Positions 18,799-28,097 are shown, numbered from the stretch's first letter. The stretch: DNA of 64,000 nt from an uncultured Lachnospiraceae bacterium (GCA_947053345.1 CAMRSM010000010.1:49223-113222), one strand, 5' to 3'. Program-made: numbers and translations. Notes: generated by a model not told the origin, from the sequence alone.

Positions 18799-18826
18799 TT
18801 TACAAATGGCCGCTTTGTGCTATAAT
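18799..18826 (+). promoter_or_regulatory. Sigma-A type promoter upstream of murA
   Basis: TTTACA (18799-18804) and TATAAT (18821-18826) with a 16-bp spacer. It lies about 170 bp before the murA start, leaving a leader of about 165 nt. Confidence 0.7.
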
Positions 18827-18996
18827 GGAAGGTACGAGGCGTTTTATAGCATAGGAAAAACTTTTTACATATAAAAGCGCTGTACAAGATTTTTTGGTTT
18901 GCCGGGAAATGGGTAGCATTTTCTGTAGCGGTGTCTTTGGGGCACTGGGGGGAATAAGGCAAGTTTGGATTGCCGTGACATAGAATGGAGATAGAT

Positions 18997-20295
18997 ATGG
19001 ATCAATATATTATAAAGGGCGGAAAAGCGCTTGCGGGTGAAGTGTGGATCAGCGGGGCGAAAAATGCCGCATTAGGTATTTTGGCAGCGGCTGTGATGGC
19101 GGATGAGACCGTGACGGTGGAGAATCTCCCGGATATCCGGGATATTGATATCATTTTGCAGGCGATTGCCTCGATCGGGGCATTGGTGGAGCGGGTTGAC
19201 CGGCATTCCGTGCGCATCAACGGCGGAACGGTGAACACGATCATCGTGACGGATGACGACATCCGAAAGATCCGCGGTTCTTATTATCTGCTTGGGGCTT
19301 TGCTTGGCAAATATAAAAGTGCGCATGTCCTGCTGCCGGGGGGCTGCGACATCGGAAGCCGCCCGATTGACCAGCATATCAAAGGCTTTGAGGCGCTCGG
19401 CGCGACGGTGCGCATCCTGCACGGCATGATCGAGGCGGAAGCGGTTGATCTGGTCGGCAACCATATTTATCTTGACATGGCGAGTGTCGGGGCGACGATC
19501 AATATCATGATGGCGGCCGTGATGGCGGAGGGGCAGACGATCATCGAGAATTCCGCGAAAGAACCGCATGTTGTGGATGTGGCGAACTTCCTCAACAGCA
19601 TGGGTGCAAACATCAAGGGGGCAGGAACTGACGTGATCCGCATTGTCGGGGTGCCGAAGCTGCACGGGAGTACATATTCCATCATTCCGGACCAGATCGA
19701 GACGGGGACTTTTATGCTCGCCGCCGCCGCCACAAAGGGTGACGTGACGGTACGCAATGTGATTCCGCGCCATATGGAGGCGCTCACGGCAAAGCTTGTG
19801 GAACTCGGTGCAGAGGTGGAGGAGTACGACGACGCGATCCGCGTGGTCGCGACGAAGCGGCTTGGGCATACGCAGATTAAGACGCTGCCGTACCCGGGCT
19901 TCCCGACGGATTTGCAGCCGCAGATGACCGCACTTCTGGCGGTCTGTGACGGCACGAGCATCATCACGGAGGGAATTTACGAGAACCGTTTTAAATATGT
20001 GGATGAGCTGGCGCGCATGGGCACGAACATCAAGGTCGAGGGCAACACCGCGATCGTAAACGGTTCGGCCGAACTGACGGGTGCGAGCGTTTGCGCACCG
20101 GATCTGCGCGCAGGTGCAGCGCTTGTGATCGCCGGGCTGGTGGCGGAAGGCTATACGACCGTGGAGCAAATCCGTTATGTGGAGCGCGGTTATGAGTGTT
20201 TTGAGAAGAAGATGCGCGATCTCGGTGCGGACATGGAAAAAGTCGATTCGGAAGATATGAAAGCGATCCAGAAGTTTAAGCTGAAGGTAGGCTGA
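18997..20295 (+). CDS. murA: UDP-N-acetylglucosamine 1-carboxyvinyltransferase (MurA)
   Basis: Catalyses enolpyruvyl transfer to UDP-GlcNAc, the first committed step of peptidoglycan synthesis, and is the fosfomycin target. The protein opens DQYIIKGGKALAGEVWISGA, followed by KNAAL. The active-site Cys117 lies in LLPGGCDIGSRPIDQH, so the enzyme should be fosfomycin-sensitive by that criterion. ATG 18997 has GGAG at normal spacing; ATG 18985 four codons upstream is possible but has no site. Length (432 residues) is normal. Firmicutes often have two MurA copies; this window cannot say which this is. It stands alone between its own promoter and a terminator. Confidence 0.93.
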   Translation: MDQYIIKGGKALAGEVWISGAKNAALGILAAAVMADETVTVENLPDIRDIDIILQAIASIGALVERVDRHSVRINGGTVNTIIVTDDDIRKIRGSYYLLGALLGKYKSAHVLLPGGCDIGSRPIDQHIKGFEALGATVRILHGMIEAEAVDLVGNHIYLDMASVGATINIMMAAVMAEGQTIIENSAKEPHVVDVANFLNSMGANIKGAGTDVIRIVGVPKLHGSTYSIIPDQIETGTFMLAAAATKGDVTVRNVIPRHMEALTAKLVELGAEVEEYDDAIRVVATKRLGHTQIKTLPYPGFPTDLQPQMTALLAVCDGTSIITEGIYENRFKYVDELARMGTNIKVEGNTAIVNGSAELTGASVCAPDLRAGAALVIAGLVAEGYTTVEQIRYVERGYECFEKKMRDLGADMEKVDSEDMKAIQKFKLKVG

Positions 20296-20374
20296 GACAG
20301 GCGCAAGGATACCGTATGGAAAGGCAATGAAACCAAAAACAAAGATCGGGTTACGGTAAACGTTTATTTAAGTA

Positions 20375-20419
20375 GAAAAAAGGTGTCTGCAAAACGAAAA
20401 CTTTGCAGACACCTTTTTG
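20375..20419. terminator. Bidirectional terminator between murA and HD-GYP gene
   Basis: A 13-bp perfect stem (AGGTGTCTGCAAA at 20381-20393 against TTTGCAGACACCT at 20402-20414) is flanked by an A run on the left and a T run on the right. It can stop transcripts from both convergent genes. Confidence 0.92.
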
Positions 20420-20494
20420 GTCACATGAAAAAAATATGTTGCTTTGCGGCATATGCCCTCTGCACAATCATTTCCTGCCAAATCGGCTTGTTTC

Positions 20495-21631
20495 TTATAA
20501 GATCGCTTCGATGTAAAGATTATGCTCCCTTGAAAGGTCAATAAAATCATTTCCTACTTTTATGACCGGGCGGGACAGGCTCGTCGGGTTCATCATGACG
20601 ATCACGCCCTCGGAATGGTCGTTTAAGCGCACGTTGTTGTGCAGGTAGGTCTGGTTTACATGCTCCAGGAATGTCATGACAGCGCGGGTGTCGTATTTCG
20701 CAAGCCCTTCGGACTCGAAGATACCGATGACTTCAAACGGACAGAGCGGGCCGCGGTATATCCTTGCGGCTGTCATTGCCTCATAGACATCCGCGATCAT
20801 GACGATCTTTGCGAAGCGGTCGATCTGGTCCGCCTTGATGCCGAGCGGGTAGCCGCTGCCGTCGCAGCGCTCATGGTGCATCATCGCCGTCATCTGCACA
20901 TGGATGTTTGCTTTCTGCCCGCGCAGGATATTGTATCCGCGCAGCGGGTGTGTCATCATCGTGTCGTATTCCGGGTCGGTCAGTTTTTCCGGCTTTTTGA
21001 TGATCTCCGGCGGCATCGCGAGCTTTCCGATGTCGTGGAGAAGCCCGCACAGTGTCAATGTATCCAGATCGCGCCTGGTAAAGTGCAGCCAGCGTCCAAG
21101 TACGTTGGCAATCATCGCGACATTGATGGAATGCAGATAGGTCTCGTCATCGAAATCCCGCATGCTGTGCAGCATATCAAAAACATGCATACCGTTGCGC
21201 GCATGGAGGAGGATGGAGTTTATGTCGTTGACCAGGGCATCCTCGTCGATCGGGGCATCTTTTTCGACAATGCTGGCGATCTGGTTGTGGAAGCGCTCAG
21301 TGGAACGTTCCACGGAGGATGAGAACGCTTTGAATTCACGGGTATTTTTTACCTTCTCGGAATACATTTCCGGTTTGGGTGTTGGTATTGGCACAGGTGC
21401 CGGCTTTGCCGTCTGTACCTGTGCCGAAGGGGCAGGAGCCGGAGGTATTGCCGCTTCATCCCCCACAGAAACGGTAATCTGGTGGATGGAGTAGAACTTC
21501 AGCCTTGTGATAACTTTATTTGAGACTGTGGTACCGGCAGGAATAATCAGGTGGTTCGCCGCCGTGTAGACATCCTCCTCAATGATCATGCCCGGGACTG
21601 CCTGACTTGTCAGGATTTTGAGCTTTTTCAT
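20495..21631 (-). CDS. HD-GYP domain protein, probable c-di-GMP phosphodiesterase
   Basis: 378-residue cytoplasmic signalling protein. I place the start at 21631 (MKKLKIL), behind a GGAG site; the longer frame to 21718 would run across its own promoter. An N-terminal DUF3391-like part of about 80 residues is followed by a Pro/Ala-rich linker and the HD-GYP domain. That domain shows HDIGKLAMPPEI, a second His in THPLRGY, HHERCDGSGYP and a DVYEAMT segment. The signature HHExxDGxGYP is complete, so hydrolysis of c-di-GMP is expected. It has its own promoter. A chemoreceptor about 7 kb away might share the motility theme, but no direct link is seen. Confidence 0.9.
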   Translation of the reverse strand: MKKLKILTSQAVPGMIIEEDVYTAANHLIIPAGTTVSNKVITRLKFYSIHQITVSVGDEAAIPPAPAPSAQVQTAKPAPVPIPTPKPEMYSEKVKNTREFKAFSSSVERSTERFHNQIASIVEKDAPIDEDALVNDINSILLHARNGMHVFDMLHSMRDFDDETYLHSINVAMIANVLGRWLHFTRRDLDTLTLCGLLHDIGKLAMPPEIIKKPEKLTDPEYDTMMTHPLRGYNILRGQKANIHVQMTAMMHHERCDGSGYPLGIKADQIDRFAKIVMIADVYEAMTAARIYRGPLCPFEVIGIFESEGLAKYDTRAVMTFLEHVNQTYLHNNVRLNDHSEGVIVMMNPTSLSRPVIKVGNDFIDLSREHNLYIEAIL

Positions 21632-21689
21632 AGCGAAATTCTCCAATCGTAAAAGTGAATTGTATTGATAAAGCAACTCCTTACTACTT

Positions 21690-21718
21690 ATTATAGAAAA
21701 AAAGCCCCCAAAAGTCAA
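21690..21718 (-). promoter_or_regulatory. Promoter of the HD-GYP gene
   Basis: Read on the minus strand, TTGACT (21718-21713) and TATAAT (21695-21690) are separated by 17 bp. This is close to consensus and lies about 60 bp upstream of the chosen start codon. Confidence 0.75.
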
Positions 21719-21749
21719 TTCCTTTCAGAAAGTCGGCAGCCAACCGTTC

Positions 21750-21944
21750 CTATTCGGTCTCCGAACCCGATTTCATATCCTCAGGGTATTTCACTTCAAA
21801 AGGAATCCCTTTCTGCAAAATAACCTGTTTCAAAAATATATTTACCGCACTGGGCAGATTCAGGCCCAAACCATCCAAAACGCTAATTGCCTGCTTTTTT
21901 GTGTCCTCCTCAATCCGGATCTGTGTTGGTGTTGTCATCGCCAT
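21750..21944 (-). CDS. RelB/DinJ-type antitoxin, no partner toxin seen
   Basis: 64-residue protein with a ribbon-helix-helix start (TPTQIRIEEDTKKQAISVLD) and the GLNLPSAVNIFLKQVI segment typical of RelB/DinJ antitoxins. The start at 21944 has GAGGTG upstream. RelB/DinJ proteins repress their own promoter and neutralise a RelE/YafQ-type ribonuclease encoded downstream. Here the downstream 118 bp hold only the HD-GYP promoter, and no RelE/YafQ-like frame is visible on either side. It could be an orphan left after toxin loss, or act on a toxin elsewhere. It starts 18 bp beyond the stop of the ABC exporter gene, so it may be expressed from that operon. Confidence 0.78.
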   Translation of the reverse strand: MAMTTPTQIRIEEDTKKQAISVLDGLGLNLPSAVNIFLKQVILQKGIPFEVKYPEDMKSGSETE

Positions 21945-21962
21945 AAAGCACCTCTTTTATTC

Positions 21963-23870
21963 TTATTCATAATATTGTGCCTGCGCACTCCACAGCTCAT
22001 GATACAGCCCGCCCTCCTCGTTCATCAGCTCTTTGTGGCTGCCGCGCTGTATGATCCTTCCCCCGTCAAAAACATAGATTTTGTCGCAGAAACGGCAGCT
22101 TGACATGCGGTGTGAAATATAGAATGCGGTTTTCTCCTCCACCAGTTCGCTGAAACGCAGATAGATCTCGTGTTCGGAAACCGGGTCGAGCGCCGAGGTC
22201 GGTTCATCCAGGATCACCCACGGGGCATCCTTGTAGAGTGCCCGCGCGATCGCAAGCTTCTGCGCCTCCCCGCCGGAGATTTCAACGCCGTTTTGTTCCA
22301 GCTTGTAGATGTTTGTTTGGATCCCGTCCGGCATGGTATCAAGCCGTTTGCCGAAGCCTGCCTTGCGGATGCAGTCCGTGACCCGATCGGCATCGTAGTC
22401 CATCCCCGCCGCGACATTTTCGGCGATGGAGAAGGAAAATAAGTTGAAATCCTGGAATACGACGGAAAAGAGTTCCATATATTCCCTGTAGTCATAATAG
22501 CGGATGTCGATACCGTTTAGAAGGATCTCACCTTCCGTAGGATCGTAGAGCCGGCACAAAAGTTTGATAAAGGTTGATTTGCCCGCGCCGTTTCGCCCGA
22601 CGATCGCGGTTTTCTGCCCGAGTGTGAGCTTCTCGCTGATATGGGATAGCACCGGTGTGTCATTGTTCGGGTAGTGGAAGGAAACGTCACGGAACTCAAT
22701 CTCATACTGCCCGTCATCCCGTTTTTCGATCGGAACCGACCCGTCGTATCGCTTGTTCTGTATTTCCATATAGTCGTAGAAGTATGCCAGATATTTGCTT
22801 CGGATATTGATCTGGATCAATATCCCGAAGATCCCGCCCATGCTGTTCGCAAGGTTCTGGTATGCCTGGACATAGCGTAGCGTATTGCCGATACTGATCA
22901 GGGAGTAGACCGCCTTTAAGCCGATGTAGAGGTAACTCGCCAGCTGCAAAAGCAGGTAGGAGGAGAGATTGAGGTAGGTCAGCTTCTGTGACCTGTGTAT
23001 GGTTTTCCGGTCCCTGCCCTCCAAAGCCACAAGGCTTTTTTTGATCTCACCGAGGATCATGCCCTGCATTTTGTAAAGACGGACATATTTGCCTTGGCGG
23101 TAATTGTATGCAAAATCATTGAAGCACCGGAACAGGCGGTTATCCCGGATGTTCGCCTCGAAATTCTCCTGCTGTACCCGGGCGATGCGCCGGTTGGAAA
23201 AGGAGGTCATCCAAAGGCACAGCCCCATCGACAACAGCAGAAAGAGAAAGCTGTACCACTTGTTTAGGAAGACCGCAATGCCTGTAAGGGGTGCGGTGGC
23301 AGAGAGGCTCGCAGCAGCCGACTGTTTTGCACCGGATACAATGGCGATATCCGTACTTGGGATAAAGAGCGGTATAAGCAGTACAACAGCATATATTATA
23401 GTAAAGATATGCTCAATGGAAGATGCGAGGAGATTGCAGAAGTCACCAAGATTCCCGCGGCTCTGCATACCCTCGCGCGCGCGGTGCACCATGTCGAGCG
23501 TCTCGCTTTTTTCGAGGATATCATAGTCGATCTCGAAGCTTTTATCACAGATCATCTGGTGGACTTTTGCCGAAAGCACTTCCTTTTTGACATCCGTTAA
23601 GAACTCAAGTGCCCACCGCAGAAGATTTAAAGTGGCGCATGTGAGCACCATGATTAGGGCATTTTTCATGATATGCCGGTACCCGGCGCGCGCGATGAGC
23701 AGATCCAGGATCCGGCTGCCGAAAAAGATCGAAACAAAAGGGTTCGCCGACGCGAGCAGCCTTGTTAAGGTAATGAGCGGCAAGAGTCCCGGCTCCAGCC
23801 TGTTGACAAGGGAGATCACCTTCTGGACGGTATGCTTCCTTTTTGTTTTTTTCCTGTCTGTTTCTTTCAT
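21963..23870 (-). CDS. ABC exporter half-transporter, ATP-binding/permease (subunit B)
   Basis: 635-residue fused membrane and ATPase protein. Hydrophobic segments occupy the first half. The nucleotide-binding domain shows Walker A GRNGAGKST, a Q-loop VFQDFNLFSF, signature SGGEAQKLAIARAL, Walker B WVILDEPTSALD and the H-loop SHRMSS. The ATG at 23870 overlaps the stop of the preceding exporter gene by 4 bp and has GGAGGGCGT upstream. The pair very likely forms a heterodimeric exporter of the kind that moves drugs, lipids or peptides. The cargo cannot be read from the sequence. A two-component system just upstream in transcription order may regulate it. Confidence 0.9.
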   Translation of the reverse strand: MKETDRKKTKRKHTVQKVISLVNRLEPGLLPLITLTRLLASANPFVSIFFGSRILDLLIARAGYRHIMKNALIMVLTCATLNLLRWALEFLTDVKKEVLSAKVHQMICDKSFEIDYDILEKSETLDMVHRAREGMQSRGNLGDFCNLLASSIEHIFTIIYAVVLLIPLFIPSTDIAIVSGAKQSAAASLSATAPLTGIAVFLNKWYSFLFLLLSMGLCLWMTSFSNRRIARVQQENFEANIRDNRLFRCFNDFAYNYRQGKYVRLYKMQGMILGEIKKSLVALEGRDRKTIHRSQKLTYLNLSSYLLLQLASYLYIGLKAVYSLISIGNTLRYVQAYQNLANSMGGIFGILIQINIRSKYLAYFYDYMEIQNKRYDGSVPIEKRDDGQYEIEFRDVSFHYPNNDTPVLSHISEKLTLGQKTAIVGRNGAGKSTFIKLLCRLYDPTEGEILLNGIDIRYYDYREYMELFSVVFQDFNLFSFSIAENVAAGMDYDADRVTDCIRKAGFGKRLDTMPDGIQTNIYKLEQNGVEISGGEAQKLAIARALYKDAPWVILDEPTSALDPVSEHEIYLRFSELVEEKTAFYISHRMSSCRFCDKIYVFDGGRIIQRGSHKELMNEEGGLYHELWSAQAQYYE

Positions 23871-25699
23871 ACGCCCTCCTTCCCGTCCGACCCGTCCCTG
23901 TAATACTGGCTCTGGATCTCAAACATTTCTTTATATTTTCCGTTTTCCTCCAGCAGCTGCTGGTGTGTCCCCATCTCCGTGATCCTTCCGTTTTCCAGCA
24001 GGAAAATGCGGTCGCAGAACTTGGTGCTGGCGAGCCGGTGGGAGATAAAAACGGAGGTTTTCCCGCCCGCGAGCGCACTGTATTCCTCGTACATCATGCT
24101 CTCTGCGATTGGGTCGAGTGCTGAGGTCGGCTCATCCAGAATGAGCAGGGAGCCGTCTTTATAGATCGAGCGGGCGAGCAGCAGTTTTTGCATTTCGCCG
24201 CCGGATAACAGGATGCCGTTATCATCAAGTTCCTGTGTAAGATAGGTGTCCTCGCGGTCTGGGAGGCTTGCGATTTTATCCCATAGCTTCGCGCGTTTTA
24301 AGCATTCTTTTACCTTCCCTCGGTCAAGGGTTTCCTTCACCACCCCAGCCACATTCATGGCGACAGAGAAAGCCATCGGGTCGGCATCTTGGAATACGAC
24401 ACTGATCTTATCCTGCCAGATATCTAGGTTCATAGTATCGAGCGGTTTGCCGTCGATGAGGATTTCACCGTCCGTGACCGAATACAGTCCGCACAAAAGT
24501 TTGACGAGTGTCGTTTTTCCGGCACCGTTGTTGCCGACAAGGGCAATCTTTTCGCCTGCCCGTATTTTGAAATTAAGATGGGAGAGCACCGGGGTATCGC
24601 TGTTCTCATAGGAAAAGGAAACATCCCGGAATTCGATGGCAGGCGCGTTGTGCGGGACGGCGGCATGGCATGGGGAAGCCTTTTCGTCACTGTGCAGGAA
24701 AGTATCCGGCAGGTCCATAAAGGTATGGTAATCCTGAAAATGTGCGTTTGCATTCCTTAAGTTGAAGAGGGACAGGACTAGCGGATAGATCCAGTCGGTA
24801 AATCCGGAGATCAGACCGAGGTATAAGGTAAAGCCTGCAACATCGATCTCGCCGGAAAGAACCTTGCCGATCAGGATTCCGTAGGCGAGGATATCCCTTG
24901 CCACACCGAGGATTCCGTCCGATATCGCCGGGAAGTACCAGTTCAAGGTGTGTTTTCTCTGGTACGCCCTCTCCCATGCGATGAGCTGGTCAAAATGCTG
25001 GTGGAAACAATCCCGCAGACGGTAGATCCGGATATCCTTGCCCGCGCTGATATCAAGGCTGTTCTGCTCGAGATATTGGCTCTTGCGTTTGATCTCCGAG
25101 CGTTCCCCCAAGTGTGAGATATCATATTGGATCGCGCGGTTGCGCAGCGTCACATCGAAGGCAAAAAGCACCAGGGTCACGAGAAGGATGCGGAAGTCAA
25201 GCGCCAGCACGGCGGAACCGTAGAGCAGCAGGCCGGAGATTTTGACCGCGAACTCCGTCGCCGCGTCGATCAGCATCTGTGAGTAGTAAGTCGCATTGCC
25301 CGCCCGGTAGATGATTTTCTGTTTTGGCTGCGGCTCGACATTCAGGTAGTCGGTGTGCAGCACTTTTGAAAGAAAGCGGACAAAGAAATTTTTTGTGGTA
25401 TAAAAGCGGTAATGCCCCAGGTACATGCTGGATATGTTTTCGACGGCCTGCCTTCCCCAGACAAGAAAGAGTATTGCTGTTATGGCAGCGATGAAATACC
25501 GGACATCTCCCTCTGTGATCATGCGGATCGCGAGGGAAGGGACGAGTGCCGTCATAAAAGGACCGGCAATCCGGCATACCATGTAAAGCGGGAGCAGCAG
25601 GCGGCTTTTCGGGGAAGTCTTTCCCATCGCGGAAAATACGGTCCGGATATTTTGCAGCATGGACACCGGTGTCCCTGTGGCGGCTTTTGATGTTTTCAA
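23867..25699 (-). CDS. ABC exporter half-transporter, ATP-binding/permease (subunit A)
   Basis: 610-residue partner of the exporter. The start is chosen at TTG 25699 because GAGGTGA lies 8 bp upstream; a GTG at 25708 sits inside that site. The first half has membrane segments near residues 35-75 and 155-190. The ATPase shows Walker A GNNGAGKTT, Q-loop VFQDADPMAFS, signature LSGGEMQKLLLARS, Walker B LLILDEPTSALD and H-loop SHRLAS. Both ATPase sites have full motifs, so neither half looks degenerate. It lies 118 bp after the histidine kinase stop, with a terminator hairpin between them, so it may have a separate promoter. Confidence 0.9.
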   Translation of the reverse strand: MKTSKAATGTPVSMLQNIRTVFSAMGKTSPKSRLLLPLYMVCRIAGPFMTALVPSLAIRMITEGDVRYFIAAITAILFLVWGRQAVENISSMYLGHYRFYTTKNFFVRFLSKVLHTDYLNVEPQPKQKIIYRAGNATYYSQMLIDAATEFAVKISGLLLYGSAVLALDFRILLVTLVLFAFDVTLRNRAIQYDISHLGERSEIKRKSQYLEQNSLDISAGKDIRIYRLRDCFHQHFDQLIAWERAYQRKHTLNWYFPAISDGILGVARDILAYGILIGKVLSGEIDVAGFTLYLGLISGFTDWIYPLVLSLFNLRNANAHFQDYHTFMDLPDTFLHSDEKASPCHAAVPHNAPAIEFRDVSFSYENSDTPVLSHLNFKIRAGEKIALVGNNGAGKTTLVKLLCGLYSVTDGEILIDGKPLDTMNLDIWQDKISVVFQDADPMAFSVAMNVAGVVKETLDRGKVKECLKRAKLWDKIASLPDREDTYLTQELDDNGILLSGGEMQKLLLARSIYKDGSLLILDEPTSALDPIAESMMYEEYSALAGGKTSVFISHRLASTKFCDRIFLLENGRITEMGTHQQLLEENGKYKEMFEIQSQYYRDGSDGKEGV

Positions 25700-25763
25700 A
25701 CGGGTCACCTCATTTCATTCAGTTTTGATATTTTAAGCTTACCTCATTTCACGGATAAAAAAC

Positions 25764-25796
25764 AAAAAAGTGCACGAAATGTAAAAAATCGTGCAC
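25764..25796 (-). terminator. Terminator after the histidine kinase gene
   Basis: On the minus strand GTGCACGA pairs with TCGTGCAC across an 11-base loop and is followed by six T. It separates the two-component system from the ABC exporter genes and may work as a partial terminator or attenuator. Confidence 0.85.
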
Positions 25797-25826
25797 AGAA
25801 TGTCCGTGATAGGAATGGGCTGCGTT

Positions 25827-26546
25827 TTATAGCGGCAGCATGATCTCCGTGGCAAAGATGCCGGGCTCATTTTTGCAGTTAATAAAACCGCCGTAGTGGT
25901 CTACAATGCGGTTGATCCTCTTTAAACCAAAGCCGTGCTCCCCTTCTTTTCGCGAGATAAACTCCGGGAGTTTTCTGCGCTTTGTGGCGTTCGTGGAGTT
26001 AGAGACGGAAATATAGAGCTGCTGCTTGAATATGCCAATGTAGACGCGGATAAAGCGTTTTTCCGTCGCGACATGCTCACATGCCTCCACCGCATTGTCG
26101 AGCAGGTTCCCGACAATCGCACACAGGTGTACATCCGATACGCTCAGCTTTTCCGGAACGGTGGCTTTGTAGTTGAACATGATGTTGTTTTTGGCAGCAA
26201 TCGAGATTTTGCTGCTCAGGATTGCGTCCATGCCGACATTGCCCGTGCGGACCGCGATGTCAATGCTGTCGAGATCTTCCTCAAGGTGTTCAAGGTAGGA
26301 GAGGGTCTCGGCGATCTGTCCCATCACCAGATGGGCTTTGATGGTCTGCAGATGGTTGTGGTAATCGTGCCGCCACCCACGCATGACCGCGTAAATATTC
26401 TGCACTTCGTCGCGCTGTTTTTTCAGGATGTTGTCCTGAAATTTGCTGAGCCGCTTTTCCTCGCGCCGTCTCGTGAGGAGGGCGGTGGCATATATGGCTG
26501 CGGCAAGGAGAACTGAAAATCCGATGCAGAGATAGAATACTTTCAT
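25827..26546 (-). CDS. GHKL sensor histidine kinase, AgrC-like, short
   Basis: 239-residue kinase with a single N-terminal membrane segment (residues 4-24). The dimerisation region follows directly, with RGWRHDYHNHLQ carrying the phospho-accepting His, and the GHKL ATPase has an N-box NLLDNAVEAC and a GFGLKRI segment. Classical AgrC sensors have six or seven membrane helices, so this protein has lost, or never had, a large sensor part. It may respond to the membrane state or to a partner transporter. It lies 12 bp after the LytTR regulator gene in transcription order, so the two form a two-component system. The neighbouring exporter is the obvious candidate target, by inference. Confidence 0.88.
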   Translation of the reverse strand: MKVFYLCIGFSVLLAAAIYATALLTRRREEKRLSKFQDNILKKQRDEVQNIYAVMRGWRHDYHNHLQTIKAHLVMGQIAETLSYLEHLEEDLDSIDIAVRTGNVGMDAILSSKISIAAKNNIMFNYKATVPEKLSVSDVHLCAIVGNLLDNAVEACEHVATEKRFIRVYIGIFKQQLYISVSNSTNATKRRKLPEFISRKEGEHGFGLKRINRIVDHYGGFINCKNEPGIFATEIMLPL

Positions 26547-26558
26547 GATACATACCCG

Positions 26559-27281
26559 TCAGTTTACTTTTTTGGCCTGATAGTAGGCGATGAATGCTTC
26601 ATTTAATTCTTTGTATTTGCTGCGTGCGACCGGAAGGGTGGTTCCGTCCCCAAGGGTGCAGTTGGTGCGCGAGATCTGTTCCACTTGTGAGAGGTTTACG
26701 AGAAGGCCGCGCTTTAAAAGGAAGAAGTCTTTTTGCGTCAGGCTGTCTTCAAGGTTTGAAAAAGAGTCTTTCCATTCTTCCTCTCCCGCGGTGGTCTTCA
26801 TGTAGATATAATGCCCGCGCGCTTCCGCGTAAAGGATGTCCGCGAGTTTTATTTTGCGCGCGGCATTTCCCTGCCGTAGAATGAAACACGAAGCCGCATC
26901 CTTTTCCCTGTTTTGGTAAAGTGTGCCAAGCAAAGAAAGAAAATCTTCCTCGCGGATGGGTTTTAACAGATAGCGGACGGCTCCCACCGCATAGCCCTCG
27001 ATCGCGTAATCGGGAACACCGGTGAGGAAAAGGATCGCGCCGTCGAGCCCGTGGCTGCGCAGTTTTGCGGCAAGTTCCATGCCGTTCATTTCCCCCATCT
27101 GGATATCGAGGATAAAAAGGTCGTAGGGCGGTTTGTCCTCATGCGAGAAGAGAAACTGTTCGGCGGTCGTGTAGGTATCCAGCGCGATCATATAATTTTG
27201 TTCTTTTGCCCAACGGCAGATCAGTTTTTTTTCATAGTCGCGCTGGGTGGTATCATCCTCGCAGATTGCAATGCGGTACAT
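26559..27281 (-). CDS. LytTR-family response regulator
   Basis: 240-residue regulator. The receiver domain begins MYRIAICEDDTTQRDYEKK and has the phospho-acceptor Asp in FILDIQMGEMNGMELA, then a Thr in FLTGVPDY and a Lys in LLKPI. The C-terminal LytTR DNA-binding domain covers about residues 140-235 (KIKLADILYAEARGHYIYM, later LLVNLSQVEQISR). The start at 27281 has GGAGGG. LytTR proteins bind paired direct repeats. The segment ACCTCATTTCA occurs twice, 34 bp apart, at 25707 and 25741 before the exporter genes, but part of it is the ribosome binding site, so it is weak evidence of a target. Confidence 0.92.
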   Translation of the reverse strand: MYRIAICEDDTTQRDYEKKLICRWAKEQNYMIALDTYTTAEQFLFSHEDKPPYDLFILDIQMGEMNGMELAAKLRSHGLDGAILFLTGVPDYAIEGYAVGAVRYLLKPIREEDFLSLLGTLYQNREKDAASCFILRQGNAARKIKLADILYAEARGHYIYMKTTAGEEEWKDSFSNLEDSLTQKDFFLLKRGLLVNLSQVEQISRTNCTLGDGTTLPVARSKYKELNEAFIAYYQAKKVN

Positions 27282-27313
27282 GGATTTCCCTCCTGAAGGT
27301 TTTGGGTGGAAAG

Positions 27314-27913
27314 TTAGTTCGGCGTGCCGGGAGTAAGGTTTAGGAGCCGGTCTGTTTCTATCTCGATAACGGCAGTGTTTGAAAGTTTGTAGCGTTTTGC
27401 CATCTCATGGAGCGGGGTGCCGTTTAAAAGGGAGAGGAACGACATGATGCATCCGCTGTGTGTGACGACAATAATATCGCCGGTTCCTGCCGCATTTTCC
27501 GTAAGCCCCTGCAGGGCGGGGACAAAGCGTTCGAGCAGTTCCTGGTAGGACTCCCCCTCCGGTGGGCGGGCGCGGCGGCGGTCTTGGTACCAAACCTTGA
27601 ATTCTTCCGGAAACCGGGTCTTAACTTCTTCCCACGTAAGTCCTTCCCAGAGACCGAAGTTTATTTCGCGCAGGGTATCTACGCGGCGGCAAGGCAGACC
27701 AAGGTACTCCCCGATGACTTCCGCTGTTTGTCCCGCGCGTTTAAGCGGGCTGGAATAGAGCGCGCAGATAGACCCGGAACGCGGGGAGAGTGTTTTGGCG
27801 AGCGCGGCTGCCTGTGCCAGCCCGTCTTGGTTTAAGCCGATGTCAGTGCCGCCCTGAATACGTTTTGCTATATTCCAGTCGGTCTCGCCGTGGCGGATCA
27901 GTAAGAGCTTCAT
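27314..27913 (-). CDS. Histidine phosphatase family protein (phosphoglycerate mutase-like)
   Basis: 199-residue enzyme starting at 27913 (MKLLLIRHGETDWN) behind GGAGG; a longer frame to 28012 is rejected. The RHGE motif provides the phospho-accepting His. The second catalytic His is in VVTHSGCIMSF. LYSSPLKRAGQTAEVI and the INFGLWEGLTWEEV segment are typical of the GpmB/CobC branch. Members act on varied phosphorylated metabolites including alpha-ribazole phosphate and sugar phosphates; the substrate here is not known. It ends 32 bp from the LytTR gene on the same strand. Confidence 0.88.
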   Translation of the reverse strand: MKLLLIRHGETDWNIAKRIQGGTDIGLNQDGLAQAAALAKTLSPRSGSICALYSSPLKRAGQTAEVIGEYLGLPCRRVDTLREINFGLWEGLTWEEVKTRFPEEFKVWYQDRRRARPPEGESYQELLERFVPALQGLTENAAGTGDIIVVTHSGCIMSFLSLLNGTPLHEMAKRYKLSNTAVIEIETDRLLNLTPGTPN

Positions 27914-28097
27914 GGGATGCCTCCTCGCAGTTTTATAGTTTGGCCGCTGGATGTTATTATACCTGTTTTGATTTTTGAAGTCAACCGGGAGAAATGGGTG
28001 CACAGCCTGCATGCGTATGAATATTTTTTCCGGGAATACAGGGGAAGGAGCAGGAATATAACCGGATGTAAAGGTGGGGGGAGGTTAGAGCAGGGGC

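Noticed and set aside
25707..25751. LytTR-binding direct repeat ACCTCATTTCA
   Set aside because: The 34-bp spacing is unusual for LytTR sites and one copy is the ribosome binding site of the exporter gene, so the evidence is weak.
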